Below are positions 1 through 11,208 of a stretch of DNA of 64,000 nt, one piece after another (the first letter of the stretch is position 1; every line of letters begins with the position of its first letter). A program made the position numbers and the translations under genes. Source of the DNA: Steromphala cineraria (Eukaryota > Mollusca > Gastropoda > Trochida > Trochidae); the NCBI GenBank assembly GCA_916613615.1, contig OU744730.1:27836882-27900881 (forward strand). The letters are read 5' to 3'. The notes beneath the pieces are model-generated. The model was not told where the DNA came from, did not search any database, and saw only the letters and a program-made list of their open reading frames with translations.

Positions 1-269
1 CAGTGCATTGTCTTCCAGAATACAAACATAAATTATCTAGTAACTGAAAAGATATCTTGATCATCAAATTGAACTTTAACAAAGACAAAAGATTTTACCT
101 ACTTTTTAAGAAAATGAAATGAAAAGACTTTCCTCTTTTAGTCGTCCTGATGTTTTGTGTCTGAAATATAAGTGTAGAATTTAATAAGAATTGATAAACT
201 GTAAGAACATTGGATTCTTGAAATGTGACAAAAAAGGAAAATATTTGAAAATGAAAATACTGAAAGTAC

Positions 270-479
270 CATCTGCATCGCTGAAGAGATGGATCGTTGT
301 CTTGTTACTGATTCAAGAGAACAGCTGAGGCGAGAAGGGTCAAAGGTTGATGTGATGCATGCTGGGACTTGCGCACACAGATCCGAGCACTTCCTGTTAT
401 CAGGTTTTTCAAAACCGTTTGATTGCTTCAACAATATCGTCATGGCAACCATGGAGCGATACAACCAACTCATATCCAT
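270..479 (-). CDS. Type A family gene, first coding exon only; gene runs off the left edge
   Basis: This exon encodes 70 residues, starting at the ATG at 479-477 and ending with ATG followed by a GTACTT donor, the same place where the other type A first exons end. It holds a weak hydrophobic start and then the family Cys module: KCSDLC, PAC, then a single later Cys. The C-x-C pair of other copies is missing. A splice acceptor (GATTTCAG) lies 9 nt upstream of the ATG, as in the other copies, so a noncoding 5' exon is likely. No exon 2 or propeller exon is visible in the remaining 269 bases, so they should lie left of the window. The donor is weak and the signal peptide is poor. It may be a decaying copy. 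Confidence 0.6.
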
Positions 480-2606
480 TGTCAAATCCTGAAATCAATT
501 ATATGATGTATTATTTCTATATTATATTTGCTCAGTGCATCATTTAACACATCTTGTGTACTTTACAAAAAAGTACGGAATGGATAATTTCTTTCCAAAA
601 AGTATCCTCCCAAAAAAAATATCAAAAGTGTTTTTTCAATACTTTACATGTTATGATAATAACCATGGAAAATGGTTGATAATAGTAGATAGTAACTTAC
701 TTAGTAACTTTACCTTGCACAAAGGGAGAAAAACTTGGTTCTAAGAAGAACTTCTCTCACCTGATATTATCCTTGCCTGCTAATAAGATATGAACGTAGG
801 ACAGTTAACATGATGTATATGAAATCAATATCAATAAATTTATGTGGCTGTTTGTGTAAAGAGATAAGATTGTCATCCTAAATTATTTTGTGTGTGATTT
901 GGTGAAACCTAGCACTACTATTTTGTTTTTCCTGGGAAAATTATTTTGTTCAAATCAGTTAAACTATCTATTTATCAAGACCTTGAATATATTTTTAACG
1001 ATTTTTCTTCATGTGAACAGCAGATATTTGGAGTTCATATAATCGCTAAGATTTTCAAAGAAAAATGAGACAATATTGATAGATTTGTAATTTATCCTTA
1101 ATGTGAATAAATGACAAATATCTTACTACTTTGAAAATTGAAGTTTGTTATTTCAATTTATTTCTTTAGGAATCAAAAATTCCAAAACTGATTGTTGAAA
1201 TATATCAATGAATGTATCATATTGAAAAAAAATTATCAATGACCAAGGCACGTGATTCATTTTCTATTGATATTCCTAATATTCATAATACAAAAATAAA
1301 GTTTTTTATACAGTTAAAAATGTGTTAAGTGAAAATAGATATGTAAATGCTGTAGGACCACAAACTTTAATTGAAATCTTAACCTCAAACAATACACTGT
1401 TTAACATAGCCTACACTTCTGTCTGGCCCGTTAGTCAAGTTCCTATGGTTTGTGTGTTTGAATCCGCTTTGGAAGAATGCAACTTTGGAGATAATTTTCG
1501 CAAGACAAGCTCTTGGGTTAAGCCATACATTTGAAATATAAAAACCTTTGAGTTGGGGTTAAGTCTTACATTAAAATATCTTAACCTTCAAACATCTGTG
1601 TAGGTCTTACATATGAATATAATGCACTGACTTCTCAATGTAGGACCTTCTGGGAGGATGTTACGAGAAAACAAGAGACCAAAAGAATCGCAAAAATACC
1701 TGATCTAAGTTCTGATAGAGAGAGATAAAGATAAAAGATCAAGATAAAAGTAAAAGTCCTCCAAAGACTTACTCAAACACCAGATGTAAACCTTTCAAGA
1801 ACGTAAATGTTAAGAACCTTTTTGACATGCAGGTCAACGTCACATTATGTTTAAGACACTACCACGACCAGCAATTGCTTTGCATGAAAGGGATTCATCA
1901 AATTAAAACATTCATTGCCAGAATTATTTCAATTAAGAATTGCTTTAGATGTCAGCAATACAATAAAACGACTTTAACGCCCCTTTTGACTAATGTGACA
2001 AACAACACAACAACAAAGTGACTCGTGGCTTGTTTAGAATCTGTTTTTCTTTATCCTTGTTAAATTGTTCTTCTTTTGATTAAAAACAATACATTCAACA
2101 AAAGTTGCCTATACGTGTTAAATTGTTATCAGAAAAAATATGTTTTGCTTGATAATACTTCTGGCTTCTTATCTAGCTTTATTGTCCGTCACATAGATGG
2201 TGGGAAAGTTTACTAAAGACGTTCCCAAGAGATATGTAGACTTGAAATTGATTCTGTCAATGGCTTCTCAGTTGTCAAACTTACAGAATATAAAAAACTA
2301 TTAGTTCAATATCTTCTAACAAAGCAATTAAGTTTGGGGTATGTTGATGTGAAAAGTTTCATGCCAGTATTTAATGAATGTTGTTAAATTCTTAATATTT
2401 GTAAAAAACTGGATTAGTGGACTTTGATTAAACATAATTTTGTTAAAAATCATAATCCATATAACGTTTGAAAAAGATGAATTCTCTTATTACATAAATC
2501 CATGAACAGAGTTGTTGCCTTTGAAGCTCTCAACAGTCACACATTTATAATCTTATTCATTACTTCTTCTTTAAGAATTAATGTCAGTCAAATGTGTAGC
2601 GTTAGG
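480..2606. other. AT-rich intergenic DNA, no gene seen
   Basis: Only short open frames without family homology, splice context or codon bias are present. No transposon ends were recognised. It separates a minus-strand gene from plus-strand relatives, so divergent promoters could lie here, but no core promoter stands out. Confidence 0.5.
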
Positions 2607-2703
2607 ATGGACGCCTCTATTATTCAAGCCCTCTGCCTTCCGTTTCTGCCTGTTAGTAGATTTTGCAATGGAGATTCGTCTGACAACAGGAAGTGCTCAG
2701 ATC
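2607..2703 (+). pseudogene. Relic of a type A first exon
   Basis: Starting at the ATG at 2607, the translation opens MDASIIQ, has a hydrophobic run, then reads DNRKCSD. This aligns with the start and Cys module of the intact gene 800 bases downstream. After KCSD the match stops abruptly: the LCA..PAC part and the donor are lost. No exon 2 or propeller exon follows before the next gene. It looks like a truncated tandem copy. The open frame continues both sides, but those flanks have no similarity to the family. Confidence 0.6.
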
Positions 2704-3415
2704 AACTTAACATTCTGAATCGGCAGAGAAATAATATACTACTGAAATACAATGAAACACTTCTATCACTGCTACACGTGGTGATTGTTAAGAGGCTAAT
2801 GGCATTGGATAAGAAAAAAACAGTTTGTTATGTTTTTTCACAATATTCTTTACTTGTTAATCGAAAAGATCTCTTTTAAAACCAAGAAACTGCAAAAGTT
2901 GTACAAAGTAATCATCAACCCGAGGAAGATTTATGAGATGTACTTACTCAATAAATTGAACACGATGCCAGCTGCCTATTACATGAATGCTGGGAAGCTT
3001 TATCAAAGTTGTTCCCAAGCTATTGGTGTCAATTTGTTTTCATTTGCCAATATGTCACAGGCTTCCCATGTTCCAAGTCCACGTAATATACGAATAAGTT
3101 CAATAACCCCTTTACAAAGCAGAGCAATTCATAAAGTGAAGACATTCATTTCATCCTTATTGGAAGTTACATTCATTTGGTACTACTGTCAAATTTTTAA
3201 TATTCGTTGAAAACTAATTGACTTCTGGTAAATTTGATTTCCTTTAATATGCCTGATACACCTATTTTGTTTTGTCATGTTTTAATATTACTTTGACATT
3301 TTCGTACCAGCATGAATCGTTTTTTGCTATTAAATCTATTAGTTTTTGAAGATAGCATGATAAGCAAATAGATAACATAACTCTCAAACTTTTCTTCCCT
3401 TATTTCAGCTGTGTG

Positions 3416-5416
3416 ATGGATGTGTTTAACATACCAGTTCTGGTCCTCTTAGTTCTTGCTATGGGTAGGTTTTCCAAAGGAGAGTCTCGTGGCAACAGGA
3501 AGTGCTCAGATCTATGTGCGCAGATCCCAGCATGCATCTCCTTCCAATTTGAACCTTTGCGTTGTGAATGCTCACTTGTAATAACAACGAAACAAGGGGG
3601 CATTGCTTCTGCCTTAAATATGGTTAGTAATGTTTTCTAGCATAGCATACAAGATTTTTTAAAACAACATAAAAAAAAATATATTTTTCAATCGAACATA
3701 ATTTAGATATTCAAAAAGATTTATTCCTCTTACACTTTCAGAGCTCTGTCCTCAATCCTTCATTAAAGAACTACTTCCAGTTCCTAACTATAAGACGTGT
3801 GGTAAGATGTAAGTGCAAACTTAATTTTCTTTTTTTAAGGGAAGTGGGGATTGAAATTTCTCAAATGATTAATTGTTCATAATCTCGTTTCTTAATTTTT
3901 TAATTGTTGAAAGTGGATTTGTCTTTTTGACAGTTACCTAACATATAAATTTTAAGAGCGATGTATGTGATGTGGGGACATCTAATTTGTGAAAGATGCA
4001 TTTACAGATAGGATAAGAGGAAAATAATACGAAATACTTTTATTGCACAAATGAAACAGGGTTACATGATATCTTCAAAAGTTTTAACTAAGTACCGAAT
4101 TAAGAAAAAAACATCATTTGTGCTTTAACAAAAGCATATTCAAGAAGGTCATTTATGTTGATAACATTTTTAATAGGTCATACTTAATTAACTTCTTAGC
4201 TACAACTAAAAAAATATTGGCCAGCACATTATCTAAAGGGTATAACAACAGACATACAATTAAAAGTAACACACATAGGTTTAATAAAATTGCGAGTATT
4301 TGCTATTAACTATGTGCCTTTCACATGGATTTAAATTACAAACTCGCTTCTTCCTGACAGAAGTGTCTTTTATTTTGGTGAAAATGCGGTGACCTTTCTA
4401 TTTTCTATGAGTTTATAACAAATATAATAATGCACATTCAATACCTTGAACAGTGCTGATAAAATATCACGTATCATGTGGGAACCTTAGGAAAAGCCTC
4501 AAATATTTCATCTTTCATTTGATTCTTCGTAACATTGACATCGCCCTTGATAAGACACTAAAACGGTTACCTTTTCTGCACATAATTCAGAATGTTCACT
4601 TTGTTATAAACAGATGGGCAAGAGACCAATGAACCTGACATCTATGCAGAGGGGAAATCTCCAGATAGACGAGAACATATGTTGATCATCCCTCACCGAA
4701 AGAAGCGAATAGGTTTCTTTCTTAATCTTCATAAATTGACTAAAGTAGCGGTTGAAACGAAAATTGTATTAGGCATTATTGCAATGACGTACATGTCCTC
4801 CATTAAAAGACTTATAATTTCAAAGAATTTTCCAAAACCAGCAATACTTTCTTATAGTCTTAAGAATGCGACAAAAGAAATCCTCATTAAAAGATATGGT
4901 CCAAAGGCGATTTCAACTGATGGAGAAAGGAAATTGATATTCTTTATGCTCAAAAGATCTTTGTATAAAATGGGCATTAGCTTCAAAACTCCCTCTGCAA
5001 TCAGAGTTTTTGATCGAACTCCTGGGCATGATGTTTTGGTCAACCCATTAAATCAAACACTGTTCTGTGCCTTTTCAAAATTCATTCTTGAAATAAGGTA
5101 CTATGGAAATATTGTAAGGAAATTAACAGTACCGTTTGCAACTTGGGGCATGAGTTTAGATGATAAAGGTCAAACATTGTATTACATTCAGTCTAAATGT
5201 ATAAAAGCGGTTCATCTTGGAAGCATTATCAAATTTGAACATATCATTGATCTGCATTATGGCATCAAAGGTTTGACCTATTATAACAACACACTGTTTG
5301 TAATGTTACTGACTAATCGAATTTTAGCTGTTAATTTGAACTCAAGGGTTGTTATCGGCTCAGTAAATCTTATGCTGAAAGCAAAGTTTAAATTTCCAAT
5401 GTGTACAATACCCTAA
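3416..5416 (+). CDS. Secreted PAN-like/YWTD-propeller protein, type A, three exons, intact
   Basis: Exons 3416-3622, 3742-3808 and 4614-5416 join in frame to about 358 residues. Exon 1 gives a signal peptide (MDVFNIPVLVLLVLAMG) and a Cys module, C-x3-C-x5-C-x9-C-x-C, matching half of a PAN/apple domain. Exon 2 (67 nt) enters in phase 0 and leaves in phase 1. The last exon is Lys-rich and shows repeated cores of an Asp or Tyr followed by a hydrophobic strand (VLVNPLNQTLFCAF, GMSLDDKGQTLYYI, GLTYYNNTLFV), as in YWTD/LDL-receptor class B beta-propellers, and ends PMCTIP. The first ATG is 3416; an acceptor ends at 3408, just upstream. A poly(A) signal is at 5578-5583. Secretion and propeller fold are inferred from family logic; the ligand and role are unknown. 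Confidence 0.82.
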
Positions 5417-5577
5417 CATATACAGCTGAAAGATATAGGAAGTATTACATATCCTAGGAAATAGAAAAAAATGCTAAAAGAAATGCTCATTTTATTTTGC
5501 CCCTGAGATTATATCTTTTAAATGAAATTTGATCAATGTTGTCGATATAAATGCTACCTAAAGCTTATAATATTGCC

Positions 5578-5583
5578 AATAAA
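5578..5583 (+). promoter_or_regulatory. Poly(A) signal AATAAA of the type A gene
   Basis: AATAAA lies 162 bases past the stop codon of the upstream gene, in AT-rich DNA, a normal distance for a 3' UTR end. Confidence 0.5.
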
Positions 5584-7358
5584 CATGATTTTGATACAGG
5601 GAACATGTATGTTGTTATGTAATTAAAACTTAATTTCTCGACAAATTTGTGTTTTGTAAACACAAGGATAATCACAACTTTCTTTTTGTTTCATTATGAA
5701 AATATCTTTAGAAAAATTACACCAACCGTTTTAAACATTCGACAACATAAAATATGGATCATGCTGTGAAATAAAAGAAGTTTATCTTTTAAAAAATAAT
5801 TCTTGCACGGCAAGCTTTTCAGTGTATGATAATAAGCAGTTGACGTTTGAACATGGTCTTTGCTTTGATGAATCTGCAACTGAAAATTCATGTTCATAAA
5901 AAAATAAAGAATGGATTCTTATATACATCTTTTACAACTATTAAGTATATTAGGTTTCGATCTCAAGTGTTTAAAGTTGCTAGTCCAAACTTAGACTTGA
6001 AACTTGTCATCAATTTGTTTCAAACCAATACGTTTTGATGTTATCTGATATAGAATGCTATATATTAATGCTATATATTAACACTTGACTTTCATTTCAC
6101 ACATAAATGCTTTTTTGTCTAATGTTTTGGATCATCTTATTAGGATGTTGCTCAAACCAGTTAAATCATTGTAAGGTAGCACACTTGGAATTTCAAGTTC
6201 ATTGTCCTTCTTTCAAAATGCTATTTATACCTCCCAAAAAAGTTATAAAAATAACAATAAGATTGAAGAACTGAATATTTATAAGAAGAATGCCTAAACC
6301 TTAAATTTTTTATCATCAAAAAGAAAGTTGCTATTTGTTTATTAACCACCACTCTTTCCTTTCTGATGTTTGACTAAAATATGTTCTTTTCTTTTTAATA
6401 AATCAATCTGCAAAACAAGATTTTATTTTATTTTTTATTCTAAAAGAGATTCCTTATTATTCATCTTTTCTGTTTCGTTACCAGGACTATATATTTATCA
6501 ATATTTTACTTATAGATAAACTTTGCTGATCAGGACATATTGAAATCATATAACACAGGAAAAACTCTATAGATATTCTTATTATAAAAAAGACATGATG
6601 CTCTCCTTCTCTAAATTAGTTTATATTACTATTGTGAATATATTCGATTTATTTGATATTTGGTAAAATCAACGTAACAATCATACAAATGTTGATCATG
6701 TATATTGTGAGAACCTACACCAAAGACGTTCTCAAGAGAATCAGTTTAAACTTCATTGATTTACACATATCTCCCTGTTTATCATGATTGCAACTTCTAT
6801 AGTAGTAAAATATAGGAAACCAATACTTTCAGACAAACATGGTAAATAATTAGTTTTTTTTCCAAGGTTAAACCAAACGTCAATCTTAGAAGAGAGTGAA
6901 AAAATGTGGTAGTTATCTAAAACCAACATTGGAACTTTTTGAATTGTGCACTAAGATATCTGACCTTCATTTAATGACTTATCATTTTAAATAATTGGGA
7001 TAATATCGAATAATCGGGAAACATCTTCAAATCAAATGTTCACCAATCTGAAAATGAAATAGACTTGAATGATAGCCAAAAAAAAGATATATTCTTATGA
7101 AAGCCGGCAAAGATATGCCGCTTTTTAAGTTTCATAATGGTCACGGGGATTTCAGTTTTTCTAAAAATAACTCGCTTTTGATGACTGGTTGACGGAATTT
7201 TTTCACCCATTAATGATGATGTACCCTTGGATACTCTATTTCAATTAAGAGATATAGATGAAAACTCTTATACTTGAAATCTTAAATTCACCAATTACTA
7301 TTTCATTTTTCAAAAGAAATCAAGCCCTTCTGCTGTTTATTTTGCCGTACATACAATA
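5584..7358. other. AT-rich intergenic DNA, no gene seen
   Basis: No open frame with family similarity or splice structure. No repeat with clear ends was recognised. Confidence 0.5.
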
Positions 7359-7911
7359 TTAAAGATGCTGTTTCATACTTGCATGTGGTTTAGGCTGAAA
7401 TTTAGCTATTGAGAAAAGAAATACATCACTTTGTAGAAAAACATTTCGTCCAAATTTTGATATCATATTTATTTTATTTATATATCAACAATAACATACT
7501 TATTTCGACGTCCAAAGCACAGTACACCTTGTAGAAAGGGCATAGCATTTAACGAACCCGCTTTTGGTGACGTAATCTTTACGCGTGTAGGATTTACACC
7601 GTGTCACAAGTAGCGTATTTGCGTTCGATGGGTATCAACTTTGGCAGCAACGAATACCTTATTCGAGGAAAAATAAAAGAAAATCTAGTCGTGCGCCACA
7701 AAGACGGTTTTCAAGCGTAGATTTAGAGACCGGAAGTTGTGAGATGGCCACACTTGATTCGCCTTTATGTTGGCTGTCGTTTCCGTAATTTTGATAAATT
7801 ATCTCATATTTAATTAATTTTGGTCAGTTTTACCCTAGGGTGATCGCTAAATTTTTCTAAAAATACAACAAATACATTAAAAATAATGCAAGTATGATAC
7901 AGCATCTTTAA
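7359..7911. mobile_element. Short inverted-repeat element (MITE-like), about 550 bp
   Basis: The ends are inverted repeats of about 24 bases (7361-7384 against 7886-7909; AAAGATGCTG at the left, CAGCATCTTT at the right) with one mismatch. The interior is noncoding and less AT-rich than the flanks, with a CpG-containing stretch near 7540-7720. No transposase is present, so it would be non-autonomous. A TTAA- or TTTAAA-like target site is possible, but the exact duplication is unclear. Confidence 0.6.
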
Positions 7912-9235
7912 ATCTTCAAGAAAGGCAGGGGGAAAGTCGTCAGAACTGCCTCTACATGTGTGTCATAGCTCTATGACGACATGTTTAACAGTGACGTCAT
8001 AACATTCAACAAAAGGCATGTCAAATGCAGTGGAAACTAACACCGTTTTAATTTCTGGTTTTGGGACAGCGTGGTCAATTAAAACAAATTTGTATCATTT
8101 AATACAATAATTTTGGCAATAAAAAGTGACATAAAATTAATGAACTGTTACAAATAGGAGCTTTGTTTTGAACGACTTAGAACTGTCCATTCTGAAGAAG
8201 TGAGAACAATTGTACTTTCTCGACTGAGCATGGATTTTAAATGTTAGTCTTTTTTCTCTCGTGTTTAAGCATCAAAATAATTGAGATTATCACAATAATT
8301 AATTTACGACAGATGATTCGTTAATCCTGGCAACTAGTTGATCATTATCATAATACAGTCAAATACCATGTCACACCTTCTGTGCTCTACAGTGATTACT
8401 CATATTACAAATGCAATGTTTTAATCTTGAGCTTTGGTGCCAATAAAAAGAAAGTTCGTTATTATCTGCAGATTCTTTGCAAATATGGGTACAGAAAAAA
8501 ATTAAATTCAAAGATTACGAGGAGTGTTTTAACTAAACAGCCAGTAAAGTTTTCAATCAAACTTAAGCTTTTTTAACCGACTCATTATAGTCTACCAGTA
8601 TGGCAAGTTTAGCTGTTGAAAGGATCTTGGAAAAAATGTATGAAAAATATATAATGATTAATCAAAGTAAAATTATCGTTTTAAATTGCAAAGTTTGCAT
8701 ATGTTATTAGGTATACTACAAGGACAATGCGGTAATTGAAGAACCATATCATTATTTCTCATATACATGTATTATCTTCCCTTTTCAGACATATTATATA
8801 TCTTTGAACAAGGTCCATTGAAAAACAAATAGATTTTGTAAAACGGCGATACCAACGCATTGCCATATATTTCAAGCTCTTTCATAATCTGCAAAATGAA
8901 TAAGATGTATGATTCCCTAGATGTAATAACCAACTAACGAACTACAACTAGGTATAACTAGCTTTAATCAATTCCATAAGTCTTTTAGGGAATAAATACG
9001 GCTACATCCATATTGCAACACAAACATTACATGTATCATGACATATTTCCTTGTAAATGATTGGTAAAGAAAAGCAAATACACTGATGTTTTCTCGTGGG
9101 AATTTAAATGCTTTGAAATGCTATTGATGAAGGTTGATATATGTTAAAAAGACAGATATATTGAATACGGTCTTTCTGTAAGGCCTTTAACAGATAAAAA
9201 GGTCAAACTAATCCACCGGTTGCTGAACTGAGGCA
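7912..9235. other. Intergenic DNA upstream of a type B gene
   Basis: No gene or repeat recognised. It holds the presumed promoter of the type B gene starting at 9304, but no clear TATA box or noncoding first exon could be fixed by eye. Confidence 0.45.
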
Positions 9236-9321
9236 GACGTATTGAGTTCAGAAGGAATCAACAGCTGTTCTAAGATATACCACAGAGACGTCGTGAGTTC
9301 AGAATGAATCAACAACTGTTC
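9236..9321 (+). repeat. 51-bp tandem duplication across the translation start
   Basis: Copy 1 (9236-9286) and copy 2 (9287-9321, partial) share GACGT, GAGTTCAGAA and GAATCAAC followed by CTGTTC. Copy 2 holds the ATG at 9304. The matching spot in copy 1 reads AAGG, so it has no start codon. Confidence 0.75.
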
Positions 9322-9989
9322 ATAGCTTTTCTGTTTGGGCTCCTCTACCTTGTTTTGGTTGGTGCTGACCTCTCTATGAGAAAACCATTTGGTCCACAAA
9401 TGTGTGATGATATTTGTTACAAGCAGGAAACTTGCTGTTCCTACATCTTTGATTCAATTCATCTCTCTTGCAAGTTGATGCCAATGGGAAGCAATACAGA
9501 AACTCCTGTCGTTTTAGAGAAAGAGGTAAGTACATTGTTGTGACTTTTTCACAAAACGGTTTTGTCCTATATTCATATTTGAATCTAATCTACTTTGGTT
9601 ACAATATAAATTTTTTTAAAACTGTGTTAAATCAATCACTCGTACATTTAACAATAGGGCAAAGGTTCAAGGGCACCACCCTAGGTCATCCAAGCTTTGG
9701 ACACTTTTGATTATTAGCTTCCCAAATAATATTTGAAAGTTCTGCAAGATAATTGTTTCTAAATCTCTGTTTTCAATTTATTTGAAAAACTATTACTTTC
9801 ACTTCTTCATTGCTCTTTTTTGCTCTTTTTCATTGCTCTTTTTTGGACAGGAACAATTTCATGATTCATTTCCGATTCAAGTAAGAATATGAAAAGTATT
9901 TGCCCATGTTACTGAATTTAATGGAATGTAGGAAGCGCAAAAACATCATAGGTTGTATTCATGTGCCTGTAAGGCTAGATGGGCTTATG

Positions 9990-10620
9990 GCATGCTATAG
10001 TGTCCGGCGTCCGTCTGTCCATCCGTCCGTAAACTTTGTACATTTTCGACTTCTTCTCCAGATGCTAAAACTTTGTGTACAGACTCCTTGACTAGTAAGG
10101 AATAAAAATTGTAGCTTTGTTGGCCCTGTGACCCCTAATAAGGGCCACACGGCCCACGCCCTTAAAAACATTTTTTTTTGTCTTTTTCAGAAGCACAAGG
10201 CCTAGAAAATTGAAATTTTGTCTACAGACTCCTTGACTAGTGAGAATTAGGGTTTATAGCTTTGGTGGCCCTGTGACCCCTAATAAGGGCCACAGGGGCC
10301 ACGCCCTAAAACCTTTTTTCTACTTCTACAGAAGCGTAAGGTCTAGAAAGCTGAAACCTTGTGGACATACTCCTATACTAACGAGGAATATAATCTGTAG
10401 CTTTGATGACCCTGTGACCTCTAATAAGGGCTACAGGTGACACGCCCTTAAAACCTATTTTCATCTTTTTCTCCAAAAGCTTAAGGCCTAAAGAGCTGAA
10501 GCATTGTCTAAAGACTCCTAAGTTAGATAAGGAGGATTCTAAGTTGTACACTTGATGACCCTGTGGATTCTACTAAGGGGAGAATCACATTTGCCACACC
10601 CTAAAGCAAAATTGAAGCCT
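9990..10620. repeat. Degenerate tandem repeat, about 145-bp period, four copies
   Basis: The core GGCCCTGTGACCCCTAATAA or a variant recurs at about 10121, 10267, 10409 and 10556 (spacings 142-147). Each copy is followed by a version of CACGCCCTTAAAA and later by a variant of ACTCCTTGACTAG; copies decay rightward. The left edge carries a GTCCGTCTGTCCATCCGTCC tract of the kind common in bivalve dispersed repeats. It lies inside intron 1 of the type B gene. Confidence 0.7.
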
Positions 10621-10737
10621 GGTGAGCTACAGAGCCAATGGCTATTTTTTTTAGATATAACAAAATGACCTTGGTACGGACAGTTTTTACCATGGTGTCC
10701 ATATTCCCAACAAATGCCATGGAAACATAAATATGCA

Positions 10738-11005
10738 TTCAACCAACATTATGATAAAATAATTTACTATGAAAGCAGTTATTTTATTGTGCATTTTTGT
10801 TTTGTAATACAGTGCTTGCATATGCCATTGTGACGTCATCAAATTCTAGCGATGCATGCAGCAGTTGCCATTGATTTTATCATGGAAAAGCATGCAGATT
10901 AATTCATGTTTGCGGAACACTGTTATATCATGTAACAAAATGACTTAATTCCTGTTTGGTGATGATAAGAACCATTTCGATGAACATCTTAATCAGGCAG
11001 AACCA
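10738..11005. repeat. Conserved noncoding segment shared with 35.88 kb and 57.84 kb
   Basis: From ATTCAACCAAC onward this intronic stretch aligns in order and orientation with 35884-36150 and about 57847-58110. Shared blocks include TGCCATTGTG, GTCATCAAATTC and GGAACCATTT-like strings. There is no coding frame. It is probably part of an older duplication or a dispersed repeat. Confidence 0.55.
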
Positions 11006-11208
11006 TGCACAATTATAACAGTCACTTTCAAATAGTCAACAATTATTTCTGCTAATTAAGGTCGATTAAACTTATCTTTACAGTGCAAGGAAAACGCAGG
11101 GTGGTGTCTGCAACAATTTTACAACATGGTCCTCGAATTGTTTCAGCTATTTGTGTTGGCTATTGTATTCATGCTTGTTTTGTCACCCTATGTTTAGGCC
11201 CAAGCTTG

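Noticed and set aside
2502..2879. 125-codon open frame as an intact gene
   Set aside because: Only the stretch from 2607 to 2703 resembles the family; the rest is chance open frame around a relic exon.
3742..3801. A 60-nt exon 2 using the donor at 3802
   Set aside because: It leaves the propeller exon out of frame; the donor at 3809 gives 67 nt like the other type A genes.
3744..3801. Reading exon 2 in the frame that yields extra Cys (LCPQ, KTC)
   Set aside because: It needs a shifted acceptor; the paralogs support the NPSLKN-type frame.
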